Of a stretch of 64,000 nucleotides of DNA, positions 51,586 to 60,635 are shown piece after piece (positions within the stretch are counted from its first letter, which is position 1; each line of letters starts with the position of its first letter). Position numbers and translations under genes: made by a program. Location: NCBI GenBank assembly GCA_018266295.1, contig JAFEAQ010000011.1:310001-374000 (forward strand), written 5' to 3'. The notes beneath the pieces are model-generated. The model was not told the DNA's origin, did not search any database, and saw only the letters and a list, made by a program, of their open reading frames with translations. This stretch comes from Bdellovibrionales bacterium. Lineage in GTDB: Bacteria; Bdellovibrionota; Bdellovibrionia; Bdellovibrionales; Bdellovibrionaceae.

Positions 51586-53001
51586 ATGATGGATTCCTTT
51601 ACAAATACAAAGCCACTCAAAGCCCTCTTGGTCGGCGTCCAATTGCCACGAGTCTCCGATGAAGAGATTCAAGGCTCTCTTGCGGAACTGTCCCGTCTTG
51701 TTACGACACTGGGTTACAATGTTATCGGACAAACCTCCCAGCGCCGAAGCTCCGAGCGTGGTGCCACCGTTCTCGGCGATGGCAAACTTAAAGAACTCGC
51801 GACGTGGACTGGCGGTACCGGCGTTGTCGGCCCGATGGTGGTAAAGAAGAAACATAAAGCCGCCTTGAAATTTGAAAAGAATCAAGAGGACGATGACGAC
51901 GACGAATCTTCCGAAGATTCTACAGCTGAAGAAGAAGATCTCGATAATAGTTTGGACGAAGCTCCGAAAGAACGTGCCGAAGTCGTGATCTTTGACTGCG
52001 ATCTTTCGCCGTCTCAGTTGCGCAATTTAGAAAGTGCCACGGGCGTGCAGGTTTTAGACCGCACCGGTGTGATCATTGAAATCTTCAGCCGTCATGCGCG
52101 CACTCGCGCGGCCCGCTTGCAAGTTGAAATCGCACGACTCACCTACGTGGCTCCTCGCCTGCGCGAAACCGGCGGTGGCGAAGACCGCGGCGGTGGTGGT
52201 GTCGGCGGCAAAGGCGCCGGCGAGTCCACGGTGGAACTGGATCGCCGCAAAATCCGCGATCGCATTAAGGAGCTTAAACAGGAACTTTCGTCGATCTCAC
52301 AAGAGCACGACACTCGCCGGGCCCGCCGCGGTCAGGAAATTTCTGTGGCGCTTGTCGGCTACACCAACGCCGGCAAGTCTTCATTGATGCGGGCCCTGAC
52401 CGGCAGCGAAGTGCTTGTCGCCGATAAACTTTTTGCAACACTTGATACAACGGTGCGTGTTCTTTATCCTGAATCCGTGCCGCGTATTTTAATCTCAGAC
52501 ACCGTCGGATTTATCAAAAAACTGCCGCATGATCTCGTAGCTTCATTCAAATCCACACTTGATGAAGCTCTGAACGCCTCTTTGCTGCTTTACACAGTGG
52601 ATTCCTCGGACCCGACCTTTCGCTCGCAGTTAGAAGTTACGAAAAACGTTCTTGGCGAGGTCGGTGCAAGCGAAATTCAAAGTTTACTCATTCTTAACAA
52701 AGTCGACCGTCTGTCAAAAGATGAACGAACAAAACTTGAACAAGAATTTCCCGACGCCCACTTCATGTCGGCAACAAATCCGAAAGATGTGGCCGAATTG
52801 CGCCTAAAGCTCATCAGCTATTTCGAAACTGACATGGTCGATGAAGATCTGCTGGTTCCCTATAATGTTCAGGGCGCCATCGGCGAAATCCGTGCAAAAA
52901 TGCGCGTCCTTGGTGAGTCTTATGACGGTCAAGGCGTGACTCTTAAAGTTCGCAGCCATCCTGAGATGCTTGCCAAGATCAAAACACGTTTCGGTCTGTA
53001 A
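51586..53001 (+). CDS. hflX: HflX ribosome-associated GTPase with acidic insert
   Basis: HflX splits stalled 70S ribosomes. Landmarks are the N-terminal HflX fold, IFDCDLSPSQLRNLE, QVLDRTGVIIEIFSRHARTRAARLQVE, a Gly-rich loop, G1 GYTNAGKSS (about 257-265), G3 DTVGF and G4 NKVD. Between GPMVVKKKHKAALKF and RAEVVIFD is an extra stretch of about 50 residues that is almost all Asp, Glu and Ser. ATG 51586 best fits AGGATGAAA upstream; 51574 and 51589 are alternatives. The stop codon lies inside an 11-bp hairpin. Confidence 0.93.
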   Translation: MMDSFTNTKPLKALLVGVQLPRVSDEEIQGSLAELSRLVTTLGYNVIGQTSQRRSSERGATVLGDGKLKELATWTGGTGVVGPMVVKKKHKAALKFEKNQEDDDDDESSEDSTAEEEDLDNSLDEAPKERAEVVIFDCDLSPSQLRNLESATGVQVLDRTGVIIEIFSRHARTRAARLQVEIARLTYVAPRLRETGGGEDRGGGGVGGKGAGESTVELDRRKIRDRIKELKQELSSISQEHDTRRARRGQEISVALVGYTNAGKSSLMRALTGSEVLVADKLFATLDTTVRVLYPESVPRILISDTVGFIKKLPHDLVASFKSTLDEALNASLLLYTVDSSDPTFRSQLEVTKNVLGEVGASEIQSLLILNKVDRLSKDERTKLEQEFPDAHFMSATNPKDVAELRLKLISYFETDMVDEDLLVPYNVQGAIGEIRAKMRVLGESYDGQGVTLKVRSHPEMLAKIKTRFGL

Positions 53002-53012
53002 GAAACGTGTTT
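52982..53012 (+). terminator. Hairpin overlapping the hflX stop codon
   Basis: AAACACGTTTC and GAAACGTGTTT form a perfect 11-bp stem whose loop contains the TAA. No T tract beyond TTT, so termination is probable but not certain. Confidence 0.55.
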
Positions 53013-53130
53013 CTGAAAGTTTACAAAAAGTAAAACACGACCTCGAAATGTTTGCCCGCGGAACGGTTTCCGTCTCTGCTAAGTAGATTAGGCCTGATGT
53101 GGAAACGACTCGTCCGCTTATGATAAAAGC

Positions 53131-54114
53131 ATGGGAAACATTCGCACACAGCTCACACTCACCGTTTTTTTTTCGACATCTCTTTGGCTCACGGGCGCCC
53201 ATGCACATCTCATTCCATTTTCATTTTGGAAAAAAACTGGCAACCCGGTCTATGTCGTCCTCACTTCGGGGACAAGTTGGACCGTGCCCGCCGACTGGAA
53301 TAGCAGCAACAACACGATTCACTGTATCGGTGGCGGCGGCGGTGGCGCCAATCGCAGCAGCGGCCGTGCCGCCGGTGGTGGTGGCGGAGCTTATGCAAAA
53401 ATCTCTAACGTCACACTGACTCCGGGAGCCAGCATTCCTTACTCCATCGGCGCCGGCGGGACCGGCGGCGTGTTTAGCGGCACCACAGCTGGTGGCGCTG
53501 GTGGTGATACTTCCTTCAACAGCGGCGCTTGTCTTGCCAAAGGTGGCAGCGGCGGCAACGGCACCACCGGTGGAGCCGGCGGCCTGAGTGCATCCTCCGT
53601 CGGCGATCAAACAAATGCCGGAGGAACTGGCAATAATGGCACGAGCGGGGATGGCGGCGGCGGCGGATCTGGCGGGCCTAACGGTGTTGGCAGCACCGGA
53701 GGTTCCGGCGGAAGCCAAACAGGTGGTGGCGGCGGAGGAGGAGGCGGTGGCCAAGTCGGCGGAAACGGCGATAGCGGCACCTACCCGAATGAACACGGCG
53801 GCACAGGTGGAACCAATTACGCGGGCGCTGGTGGCGGTAACGGCGGCAGCAGCGGCGGCAACGGAACTGCAGGAACTGTCGGCGGCGGCGGTGGTGGCGG
53901 CGGCTACATCGGCACCGGCGGTAAAGGCGGTGCTGGAAATGACTTAACGACTTCTCCTTCAGTTGCTGGGAGTGGCGGCGGCGGAGGAGGCGGGGCCGGT
54001 GGTGGTGGCGGCGGAGCCGGTGGAAATTATGGTGGCGGAGGCGGCGGCGGAGATAGCGGCTCTAACGGCGGCGCCGGTGCTAAAGGCGTCATCGTCATTG
54101 TTTATACTCCTTGA
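53131..54114 (+). CDS. Secreted glycine-rich protein (paralogue 1)
   Basis: This 327-aa exported protein has a signal peptide (about residues 1-25) followed by AHLIPFSFWKK, then VLTSGTSWTVPADWNSSNNTI. That segment matches the start of Gly_rich_2-type domains in phage tail fibres and surface proteins. Most of residues 65-310 is Gly, with runs such as GGGGGGGGGG separated by short polar insets, ending GVIVIVYTP. Such sequences can form packed polyglycine-II helices, as in phage adhesins. A paralogue lies at 62453-63415. TATGAT ends 6 bp before the ATG and no SD is visible. Confidence 0.8.
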   Translation: MGNIRTQLTLTVFFSTSLWLTGAHAHLIPFSFWKKTGNPVYVVLTSGTSWTVPADWNSSNNTIHCIGGGGGGANRSSGRAAGGGGGAYAKISNVTLTPGASIPYSIGAGGTGGVFSGTTAGGAGGDTSFNSGACLAKGGSGGNGTTGGAGGLSASSVGDQTNAGGTGNNGTSGDGGGGGSGGPNGVGSTGGSGGSQTGGGGGGGGGGQVGGNGDSGTYPNEHGGTGGTNYAGAGGGNGGSSGGNGTAGTVGGGGGGGGYIGTGGKGGAGNDLTTSPSVAGSGGGGGGGAGGGGGGAGGNYGGGGGGGDSGSNGGAGAKGVIVIVYTP

Positions 54115-54216
54115 GAAACACTCTCTTAGAGAAATTTGTTCACTTGCGGAACGAAGAGACCATGACTGTCCACTCGAAAATTGACAAGGGTTTGTCCGCG
54201 AGGCAGATCAACATTC

Positions 54217-55017
54217 ATGGCGCAAAAATCAGATGGATATCGTAAATTTCTCCTCGACGAACTTCGTCGTCGTGAACGCAATAACCCCGCTTACTCACTC
54301 AGAGCTTTTGCTCGCGACTTGAATGTTTCAGCTTCGCGTCTCAGCGAAGTTTTCAGCGGCAAGTGCGGCATTTCCCGCAAACGTGCTTTGGATTTTTCGA
54401 AAAAGCTGCGTTTAACTTCCGAGGACGAAGCGATCTTCATCGACATGGTCGACCTTGAACACACTCGCAGCCAGTTGTCGCGCAAATGGGCTGAGGAACG
54501 CCTGCGAGCAAAACTTCTCGATGCGAAAGCTCTTCGCGAAGAAGAGCTCTCGGCACTTTCTGAATGGTACTACCTCCCCCTGATTGAGTTGCTACAAACT
54601 AGCAATGTCGCCTCAACGCCTGAGTTTATTGCTACCCGCCTCGGCATCACCCCAGAGCAAGCGACAAAAGCGATTGAAACTCTGTTGGAAATGAATTTGG
54701 TTGCTTGGCGTGAAGGACGCCTCGTTCCGGCTCAACCGGATCGCTCGATCACTCCGACGATCCCAACACCGGCATTGCGAGAGCACAACAAACGCTATTT
54801 GCAAATGGCAGGAAACGCGATCGAAAGCAAACCTCTGCCAGAGCGCGATTTCTCAACGATGATCATGGCGATTGATAAATCCAAAATGGAATTGGCAAAA
54901 GAACGTATTCGTACTTTCCGCCGTGAACTCATGAAAGAGCTAGAAGCTCTGCCAAACAAAGACGCTGTTTACTGCCTGTCGATGGGGTTCTTTGAAGTTA
55001 CGGAGACCGCGAAATGA
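54217..55017 (+). CDS. TIGR02147/DUF4423 regulator
   Basis: This 266-aa protein has an N-terminal HTH (YSLRAFARDLNVSASRLSEVFSGKCGISRKRALDFSKKL) and then a helical domain with EEELSALSEWYYLPLIELL and LGITPEQATKAIETLLEMNLV, a second winged helix. These are hallmarks of TIGR02147 proteins, common in Fibrobacter and Bdellovibrio-like bacteria. ATG 54217 is preferred over TTG 54181. It overlaps the next, secreted GDGGGG protein by 4 bp, so the pair is likely a regulator-effector unit. Confidence 0.88.
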   Translation: MAQKSDGYRKFLLDELRRRERNNPAYSLRAFARDLNVSASRLSEVFSGKCGISRKRALDFSKKLRLTSEDEAIFIDMVDLEHTRSQLSRKWAEERLRAKLLDAKALREEELSALSEWYYLPLIELLQTSNVASTPEFIATRLGITPEQATKAIETLLEMNLVAWREGRLVPAQPDRSITPTIPTPALREHNKRYLQMAGNAIESKPLPERDFSTMIMAIDKSKMELAKERIRTFRRELMKELEALPNKDAVYCLSMGFFEVTETAK

Positions 55018-56060
55018 AATTCCTAGCCACACTCCTCGTTCTGCTCCTCGCAACCCACTCTTTTGCCGGCACCGAGCTTGGTGATGGTGGTGGCGGTGTT
55101 TTCAAAGATGGCCGCTACATGACTTATCACTCGGCCCGCATTCCGATTAAGACGGCACCTTCGACGATCGCGCAAATCCCCGGTATGAGCCTGCTTTTGC
55201 AGCGCATGACTTCAGCTCCAATTCTCGATGCGGCAAAGACTCAAATTCTTTCTGCGATCATTCCTTCTGGAAACCGTGAGTATCACGCCGTGCCTGCCGA
55301 GTCGCTCAACCCCGAGCTTCGTCAGAGCATCACCGAGCAGTACGCGCAGATCTTTCACTGCGACCCGAGCGAAGTTGTCCTGTTCGCTGTAACAGACCCG
55401 GTCAGCAAAACCACAGCTTTGTTTCCGGAATTTTTTAAGCTCACTGATACCGAGCAAGCGGCGATCCTATTCCACGAAACGATGTGGGTCCTCGGCAAAA
55501 GCTTTACCTATCAGGATGTTCTGGGTTTAGAGGGAGCTGCTCAGGCTTACTTTGAAAATCCTCAGAACGGTGATGCATTCTATAATTTCTTTTATAAGTT
55601 TTCGACGACGATTGATTCAGGTTTCAAAAACTTTTTGATTGCGACACTTCAATTCGACCGTCAAAATCCTGCCACATCCCTTGCAAAGGGCGATGGCAAA
55701 ATCTCTTTGCAGGAACTCTTCGGCGAAAAATGGCTGAACTGCATTTTGTTCGGCGACACGAAATGCAAAGACATCTTGCTGCCGGATCTTTTGCAGAAAT
55801 CACAGCAAGATCCAGCCTCGCTTTTCCGCCGCGCCCTGGTTGAGTTTGCAATCCGCTCAAAGAGTCAAATCATGGCCACTCGCCTGATTGGCTACGTCGG
55901 AAGCGACTCCTCTGCGCCCACAGTGAAGCTGATTTTGCAAAAAGGTTTCTATATTGACACCAATGACCTTGGGTTATCAATCCCCGGCGGACTCTTAGAA
56001 TTCCCAATTCTTGTGGGAAAAGACGGCCCGAAAATCGCCGCGGTTGAGTTTTTCTACTAA
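55014..56060 (+). CDS. Secreted GDGGGG protein paired with the TIGR02147 regulator
   Basis: This 348-aa exported protein has a signal peptide ending SFAG and a mature N-terminus of TELGDGGGGVFKDGRY (GDGGGG at 23-28). This motif recurs in Bdellovibrio secreted proteins. His154-Glu155 in AAILFHETMWVLGK resembles the first half of a zinc-metalloprotease HExxH helix, but the second His is replaced by Trp-Val-Leu. The rest is unrecognised. It is translationally coupled to the regulator. A role outside the cell, for example towards prey, is speculation. Confidence 0.75.
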   Translation: MKFLATLLVLLLATHSFAGTELGDGGGGVFKDGRYMTYHSARIPIKTAPSTIAQIPGMSLLLQRMTSAPILDAAKTQILSAIIPSGNREYHAVPAESLNPELRQSITEQYAQIFHCDPSEVVLFAVTDPVSKTTALFPEFFKLTDTEQAAILFHETMWVLGKSFTYQDVLGLEGAAQAYFENPQNGDAFYNFFYKFSTTIDSGFKNFLIATLQFDRQNPATSLAKGDGKISLQELFGEKWLNCILFGDTKCKDILLPDLLQKSQQDPASLFRRALVEFAIRSKSQIMATRLIGYVGSDSSAPTVKLILQKGFYIDTNDLGLSIPGGLLEFPILVGKDGPKIAAVEFFY

Positions 56061-56920
56061 GGCAGATACACGGCGATTTGTTTTAGCACGCGTTCAATGA
56101 AATCCTCTTGGGTGGCTTCAATTTTCTCTTTGGAGCTATCCGATGGAATGTCGATCGAAATCAGCTCTTTGATTCTTGCGACTTTCCCATAGCCATTTTC
56201 CAAAAAACCTAAATCCAAAAGCGCGCATTTCATGCGAATGCGTTTTGCATCCGTGTATTGAGCAATATCGACTTGCTGGCGCTTCCCGATACGGAAAGAC
56301 AGCAAAGCCCAGTGGTCGGTGTTCATAAAGCGCTGATAAGGGGAATCTGAGCCTACACGCGCGGCCACCGTAATCTCAGGCACTCCTTTTGACACGATCA
56401 ATTTTAGGACCTCTGAAGACAGCGCATAAAAACTGAGTTTCGGCACAAGCTCCATCTGTTCCCAAAACGGCGGATTACGAGGATCGCTGTTCGCAATCGA
56501 GACGACAATTTCTTTCTTGAAAAGATTTGTCAGATCCGAAGTCAGAATTCCCAAATGCACAGCCAGAGAATTTTTCCAGCTGTCTGTGATACGGAAGCGA
56601 GCCTCCGGATAAAAAACCGCACATAGTTCGTTGAAAGAAAATTTATAACGACATTGATTGCCGGGATCTTGAATCGTGATTTGCGCGGAATCTTCATGCC
56701 CGTCGCCGCTCACGATTTTTGCGAATGAAACTTTTTGAGGCGCAAAAATATCAATCGTGCGGGTCACTGCTGCCGGAGCCACATCTAGATTGTATTCGTG
56801 GCTGGTTCTTAGAAAATGAATCGGTGACTGCACTTTTGAACAAAATTCTTCTAAAATGACGGCGTCAAACTCATTTGAAAGCACCTGATCGATAGATTTG
56901 CCAAGTTCTTGCATTTGCAT
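56057..56920 (-). CDS. Protein of unknown function
   Basis: This 287-aa protein has no signal peptide or membrane helix. Sequence shows mixed alpha/beta content with an acidic C-terminus and no recognised motif. Its stop overlaps the stop of the convergent GDGGGG gene by 4 bp. The start region has two ATG codons (56920 and 56914) without a clear SD. A cytosolic PilZ-like or ligand-binding fold is possible but unsupported. Confidence 0.65.
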   Translation of the reverse strand: MQMQELGKSIDQVLSNEFDAVILEEFCSKVQSPIHFLRTSHEYNLDVAPAAVTRTIDIFAPQKVSFAKIVSGDGHEDSAQITIQDPGNQCRYKFSFNELCAVFYPEARFRITDSWKNSLAVHLGILTSDLTNLFKKEIVVSIANSDPRNPPFWEQMELVPKLSFYALSSEVLKLIVSKGVPEITVAARVGSDSPYQRFMNTDHWALLSFRIGKRQQVDIAQYTDAKRIRMKCALLDLGFLENGYGKVARIKELISIDIPSDSSKEKIEATQEDFIERVLKQIAVYLP

Positions 56921-56993
56921 GTTAAGACTTTTACATTGAATGACTCCGTTGTCTACCTAACCTCGGCACGCGGCAGTAGGACTTTAGCCTCCC

Positions 56994-57686
56994 ATGAAGA
57001 TACTTTTTCAAGACGAACATTTTTTTGCTATCGATAAACCCGCGGGCCATTTTGTTCATCCACCCGAGCGTTCACGCTACCCTGTTCCCAGAGAGAAAAT
57101 CAGCCTCTACACACTTCGCGAAATGATGAAAAAAGAAGTGTTTCCTGCTCATCGCCTCGATGCTCCTACCAGTGGAGTCGTGTTATTTGCTATGTCGCGG
57201 GAGGCCGCAAGCGAACTAGGCCGACTTTTCATGGAACGCCGGATTCAAAAAACTTATCACGCGGTGGCTCGTGGACACGTGGCTGAGGAGGGAGTTATCG
57301 AGATCCCACTGGAAATCGCGGGATTCGATCATTTGATGGAGTCTAAGACTGTCTTTAAGCGACTTAGGACCATTGAGCTCCCATTCCCGGTCGGGAAAAA
57401 ATATCCGACCGCACGTTACTCCCTCGTTGAGGTGAACCCGGTCACAGGCCGCTGGCATCAGATTCGCCGTCATTTTGATCGCGTTGCCCATCCCCTCTTG
57501 GGTGATATTGAACATGGTGACTCTCATCACAATCGCTTTTTTAGGGATGAGTTGAAAATCCAAGGTCTTTGCCTCAGAGCATCCTGCCTGCAATTCACAC
57601 ACCCATGGACCGGTAAAGAAATGAAAATTGAAGCTGAAGCTTGTGAAAAGTGGAATAAAATTTATTCCCTCTTTGAGCATTCCTAG
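56994..57686 (+). CDS. truC: tRNA pseudouridine synthase TruC-like
   Basis: This 230-aa RluA-family enzyme has catalytic Asp56 in HRLDAPTSGVVLFA, VNPVTGRWHQIRRHFDRVAHPLLGD and GDSHHNRFF. The last is typical of TruC, which makes pseudouridine 65 in tRNA. It is shorter than most RluA paralogues, as expected for TruC. It lies 14 bp before the rhomboid gene and may be cotranscribed. Confidence 0.9.
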   Translation: MKILFQDEHFFAIDKPAGHFVHPPERSRYPVPREKISLYTLREMMKKEVFPAHRLDAPTSGVVLFAMSREAASELGRLFMERRIQKTYHAVARGHVAEEGVIEIPLEIAGFDHLMESKTVFKRLRTIELPFPVGKKYPTARYSLVEVNPVTGRWHQIRRHFDRVAHPLLGDIEHGDSHHNRFFRDELKIQGLCLRASCLQFTHPWTGKEMKIEAEACEKWNKIYSLFEHS

Positions 57687-57699
57687 ACATACTGGATCC

Positions 57700-58314
57700 A
57701 TGCGATCAGTAAGACTTGTTCCCATCATCATTGTTCTAAATATTTTGGTCTTTCTCATGTGGTCTACCGGAGGCGATGAACGTCTGTGGTTCATGCACAA
57801 TAACTTCGCGGTCAGCTGGGAAGCTCTTCAACAAGGGCGATGGTGGGTGCTGGTCACCTCTGTTTTTTCTCATGAAATGTTTTTTCACTTGTTACTGAAC
57901 ATGTATGTGCTGAATGGCTTTGGCGATGCGATCGAATCTATCTTAGGAGCCAAAAGATTTTTCGTGTTCTACATGGCGGCGGGCATCTTTAGTTCTTTTG
58001 CCCACGCCGCGGTTTCGGCATTTCTTCTTGGCAAACCGGAACTTCCTGCGGTCGGTGCTTCCGGCGCCATTGCCGCCGTCTTGATTTTATTTTGCCTGCT
58101 TTACCCTAAAGAAAAGTTATTGCTATTTGGTATCATTCCACTGCCGGCAATGTGGGGCGCACTGGCTTTTGTCGGTTTAGATGTGTGGGGACTTATCAGC
58201 CAGGCTGAGGGCGGAGGCTTACCTATCGGTCACGGAGCGCATTTAGGTGGCGCTCTATTCGGACTGATTGCTTATTTCATTTTGCGTCCCCGCCTTGTTC
58301 GTGTTCAAAGATAA
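57700..58314 (+). CDS. Rhomboid-family intramembrane serine protease
   Basis: This 204-aa membrane protein has six helices with catalytic Ser121 in VGASGAIAAV and His181 in GHGAHLGGALFG. HEMFFHLLLNMYVL provides the conserved His/Asn helix. It cleaves membrane proteins within the lipid bilayer; the substrate is unknown. ATG 57700 is chosen because the first helix begins there; the SD (GGAT) is weak. Confidence 0.92.
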   Translation: MRSVRLVPIIIVLNILVFLMWSTGGDERLWFMHNNFAVSWEALQQGRWWVLVTSVFSHEMFFHLLLNMYVLNGFGDAIESILGAKRFFVFYMAAGIFSSFAHAAVSAFLLGKPELPAVGASGAIAAVLILFCLLYPKEKLLLFGIIPLPAMWGALAFVGLDVWGLISQAEGGGLPIGHGAHLGGALFGLIAYFILRPRLVRVQR

Positions 58315-58341
58315 ACACACTTATCAAGCCGCACAAAATAA

Positions 58342-58371
58342 ATGAGGGAAGAACTTTTGTCTTCCCTCATC
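58342..58371. terminator. Hairpin between rhomboid and the convergent gene
   Basis: ATGAGGGAAGA and TCTTCCCTCAT form a perfect 11-bp stem over a 7-nt loop. There is no T tract on either side. Confidence 0.6.
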
Positions 58372-58550
58372 CGCTACCGAACTATTAAGCGTTTTGGTTA
58401 TCAAAGAAACCGTTCGTGTTTTAAACTAGGGCTTTAAGTTATCCATTTTACGCTTTCACAGTAGCTTTCTTTCAAGAATGAGTATGCCCGTTTTGCGCAG
58501 CTCACTTCAAGCCTAAAAAGCATAAACAACGATCCTCTTTTCGCGATTTC

Positions 58551-59405
58551 TTAAGCCGCTTTATCACGTAGCAAACTCTCACACCGCTCGATGATCGTGG
58601 CCCGGATATTTTCTCTGTGCTTCACCAAATCCGGGTGCTGTGCGGTTTGTACGATCCGATACAGATTAATCGCCCGCTGTAATTCAATCAGGCGTTGCTT
58701 CTGCGGACCGCGTGAGAGTGGAAATTTCGGAATCGAAGCCGATGCGAACGCTGCCTTATGAACAGCGATCGTCCAATCGATCTCGGTTTGAGTTAAATAG
58801 ATGGTCGGATAAAAACCTTTTTCCTGAGCTTCATGATCCGCTTCACGAATTTGCGCATTCAACCAACGCAGCTCGCGCAAAATAGCGTTCAATTCAGAAT
58901 CGTATTTTTTGCCGAAGACTTTGTAGACGATTTTTTTCCAGGCATCACAGAAATCTTCGAATTCGATATTCTGATCTTTTTCAAAGTGCGGAGGATTCGT
59001 GATGTAGTTCAATGTTTTTGTGAACACATCTTCAGAAATAATCACACTGTTCGTTTTGTAGCCAACGCGCACGAGGTGATGAGCCCAACTTGCAATATCA
59101 ATCAATGATTTATTACTCACAAGCGCCGTTCTGAAAGTTAAATGAAAATCAGCGTAGACTTCGCTACCCATAGGCCGTTCAAGACAAGCATCAAAAAAGC
59201 TCTTCTTTCGCTCTGCTTTCGGCATTGCGAAAAAGTCGCGTAAGTGATTGGAAAATTTCTCGAAAGTGCCCGTCCAGAGCCTCTCGGTCTGACAGGTTTT
59301 ATAGAGGTGAAAGGCCTTCATGGCGCTCGGCTCCGCCTCATCAAGAAGACCGTTGATCCGTTCAACCAGCATACGTGGGAAAGCATTCCATAGCTCTGTG
59401 ATCAT
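58551..59405 (-). CDS. Soluble protein of unknown function
   Basis: This 284-aa protein is helix-rich and charged, with no signal peptide, membrane helix or recognised motif. Trp and Phe-rich helices near the N-terminus (ELWNAFPRMLVERINGLLD) and a final Arg-rich helix are the only notable features. It is monocistronic, with a weak GGAAG before the ATG. Confidence 0.68.
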   Translation of the reverse strand: MITELWNAFPRMLVERINGLLDEAEPSAMKAFHLYKTCQTERLWTGTFEKFSNHLRDFFAMPKAERKKSFFDACLERPMGSEVYADFHLTFRTALVSNKSLIDIASWAHHLVRVGYKTNSVIISEDVFTKTLNYITNPPHFEKDQNIEFEDFCDAWKKIVYKVFGKKYDSELNAILRELRWLNAQIREADHEAQEKGFYPTIYLTQTEIDWTIAVHKAAFASASIPKFPLSRGPQKQRLIELQRAINLYRIVQTAQHPDLVKHRENIRATIIERCESLLRDKAA

Positions 59406-59540
59406 GCTTCCATTTTACCTCGACCCGCGACAAAACTCGAACTTTGGTATTTTGTCGAAGGAGTGGACGCTTTTCTCAGAGTGAGAAACGAGGCGCTCCC
59501 ATTGAAATTTCAAAAGAAAAATCGATACAAAATCTGCCAA

Positions 59541-59568
59541 TTGACCGGAGTGTTTCGCTGGGTAATTA
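59541..59568 (+). promoter_or_regulatory. Promoter of the small secreted protein gene
   Basis: TTGACC (59541-59546), 16 bp, then TAATTA (59563-59568). It lies 33 bp upstream of the ATG, with GGGAGGA between. Confidence 0.6.
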
Positions 59569-59600
59569 TTCTGCAAAACACTGAACTGGGAGGATTTAAT

Positions 59601-59903
59601 ATGAAAACATTGATCGCTATGATCGCTGTTCTTTTCGCTGCTGGCACTGCTAGCGCTTTGGAATCACACTACGGTACAATTTCTTACCAAGGTGGCAAAT
59701 ACAACTGTTCTTACACTAACAACGGTGGCGCTAAGAACTTCAAATGGGTTTACTTCGCTGTTGAAAGACGCGCTGGTAAAGACCGTGATGTGTCTGCTCA
59801 ATACAAAGTAGACCAAGTTGTACAACCAGGTGAGACAATCACTGTTGCTTCTGACTTCGGCGGCAACTACGCTGGTTGGTACTGCAAGTTCCTCGCTCGC
59901 TAG
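59601..59903 (+). CDS. Small secreted protein, likely highly expressed
   Basis: This 100-aa protein has a signal peptide (MKTLIAMIAVLFAAGTASA) and a mature beta-rich domain of about 80 residues with two Cys (KYNCSYTNN and WYCKFLAR) that probably form a disulfide. The strong SD, uniform codon choice (GCT for Ala, GGT/GGC for Gly), near-consensus promoter and terminator suggest high expression. No family recognised. Two-Cys beta domains like this occur in small periplasmic binding or inhibitor proteins, but no function can be assigned. Confidence 0.85.
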   Translation: MKTLIAMIAVLFAAGTASALESHYGTISYQGGKYNCSYTNNGGAKNFKWVYFAVERRAGKDRDVSAQYKVDQVVQPGETITVASDFGGNYAGWYCKFLAR

Positions 59904-59931
59904 TTTTTAACTCGCGCAGACGAAAACTATA

Positions 59932-59960
59932 AAGCCGGAGCAGGTCTCCGGCTTTTTTAT
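59932..59960. terminator. Terminator between the small secreted protein and hemG-like genes
   Basis: AAAGCCGGAG and CTCCGGCTTT around CAGGT, followed by T6, form a strong stem-loop. Confidence 0.9.
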
Positions 59961-59972
59961 TTCTGAGAGCTA

Positions 59973-60545
59973 TTACGGAAAGCGTCCCATATCGAATTCT
60001 TTGCGGGCCTGAATCGAGCCAATAAATTCATCGCTAAAGCGAGCGACGTCATTCCATTTCGTGAACTCATAGTCTCTATGCGTGTCGGGTATGTCACCCG
60101 ATCTCATCGCAAACCACTTCATCACGGACTTTAAGAGCCAATTGTAGCGCGTAAATCGAACCGCTCCAGCAAAGACCTTACGGCGTTTCGGATACCACCC
60201 TGTCTTCTTAAAGAAGTTCTCTGAAATCATCAAAAGATCACGTTGTGACCTTTCGTCTTTTCTTAGGACCTCCATACAGACCGAGAAAAAGGCCGAGGGT
60301 TTGCGGTTTAAGTTTTCTGAGTGATCGATCACCCACTGGCGCAGTTTGCGCGGATAGCTGCGCATATAGATCGGAGCACCGACAATCACGCCATCATAGT
60401 TAGAAAACGCCACCGCCCGCAGATGACGAGCATTCATCATCTCGACCGTATGACCTTGGGAGTTCATACGATCACAGAGGTACTTGGCAATTTTGTGGGT
60501 TTGACCGTACTTGGATTCGTAGACGATGAGAATTCGGACCGCCAT
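59973..60545 (-). CDS. Flavodoxin-domain protein, HemG-like
   Basis: This 190-aa FMN protein begins VRILIVYESKYGQTHKIAKYL, the flavodoxin phosphate loop, and has GAPIYMRSYP and the HemG-type C-terminus KWFAMRSGDIPDTHRDYEFTKWNDVARFSDEF. HemG oxidises protoporphyrinogen IX with menaquinone in heme synthesis. No other heme gene is nearby. GTGAGGAGG precedes the ATG. It lies downstream of an MFS gene, 90 bp away. Confidence 0.88.
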   Translation of the reverse strand: MAVRILIVYESKYGQTHKIAKYLCDRMNSQGHTVEMMNARHLRAVAFSNYDGVIVGAPIYMRSYPRKLRQWVIDHSENLNRKPSAFFSVCMEVLRKDERSQRDLLMISENFFKKTGWYPKRRKVFAGAVRFTRYNWLLKSVMKWFAMRSGDIPDTHRDYEFTKWNDVARFSDEFIGSIQARKEFDMGRFP

Positions 60546-60635
60546 AAAGCCTCCTCACGGATCTTCGAGGACCTCTTGATTATAATCCAAGAGGCCCCGC
60601 AGAAAACCGGTGTTTTAGCAAAGACGGCCGACAAA

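Noticed and set aside
53200-54100. Apparent short tandem repeats resembling a CRISPR or minisatellite
   Set aside because: The repeats are irregular GGC/GGT codon runs inside a glycine-rich coding sequence; no regular spacer structure exists. The same holds for 62453-63415.
53131-54114. Prophage tail-fibre gene
   Set aside because: Gly-rich domains are found in phage fibres, but no capsid, terminase, integrase or other tail gene is present; the protein has its own signal peptide.
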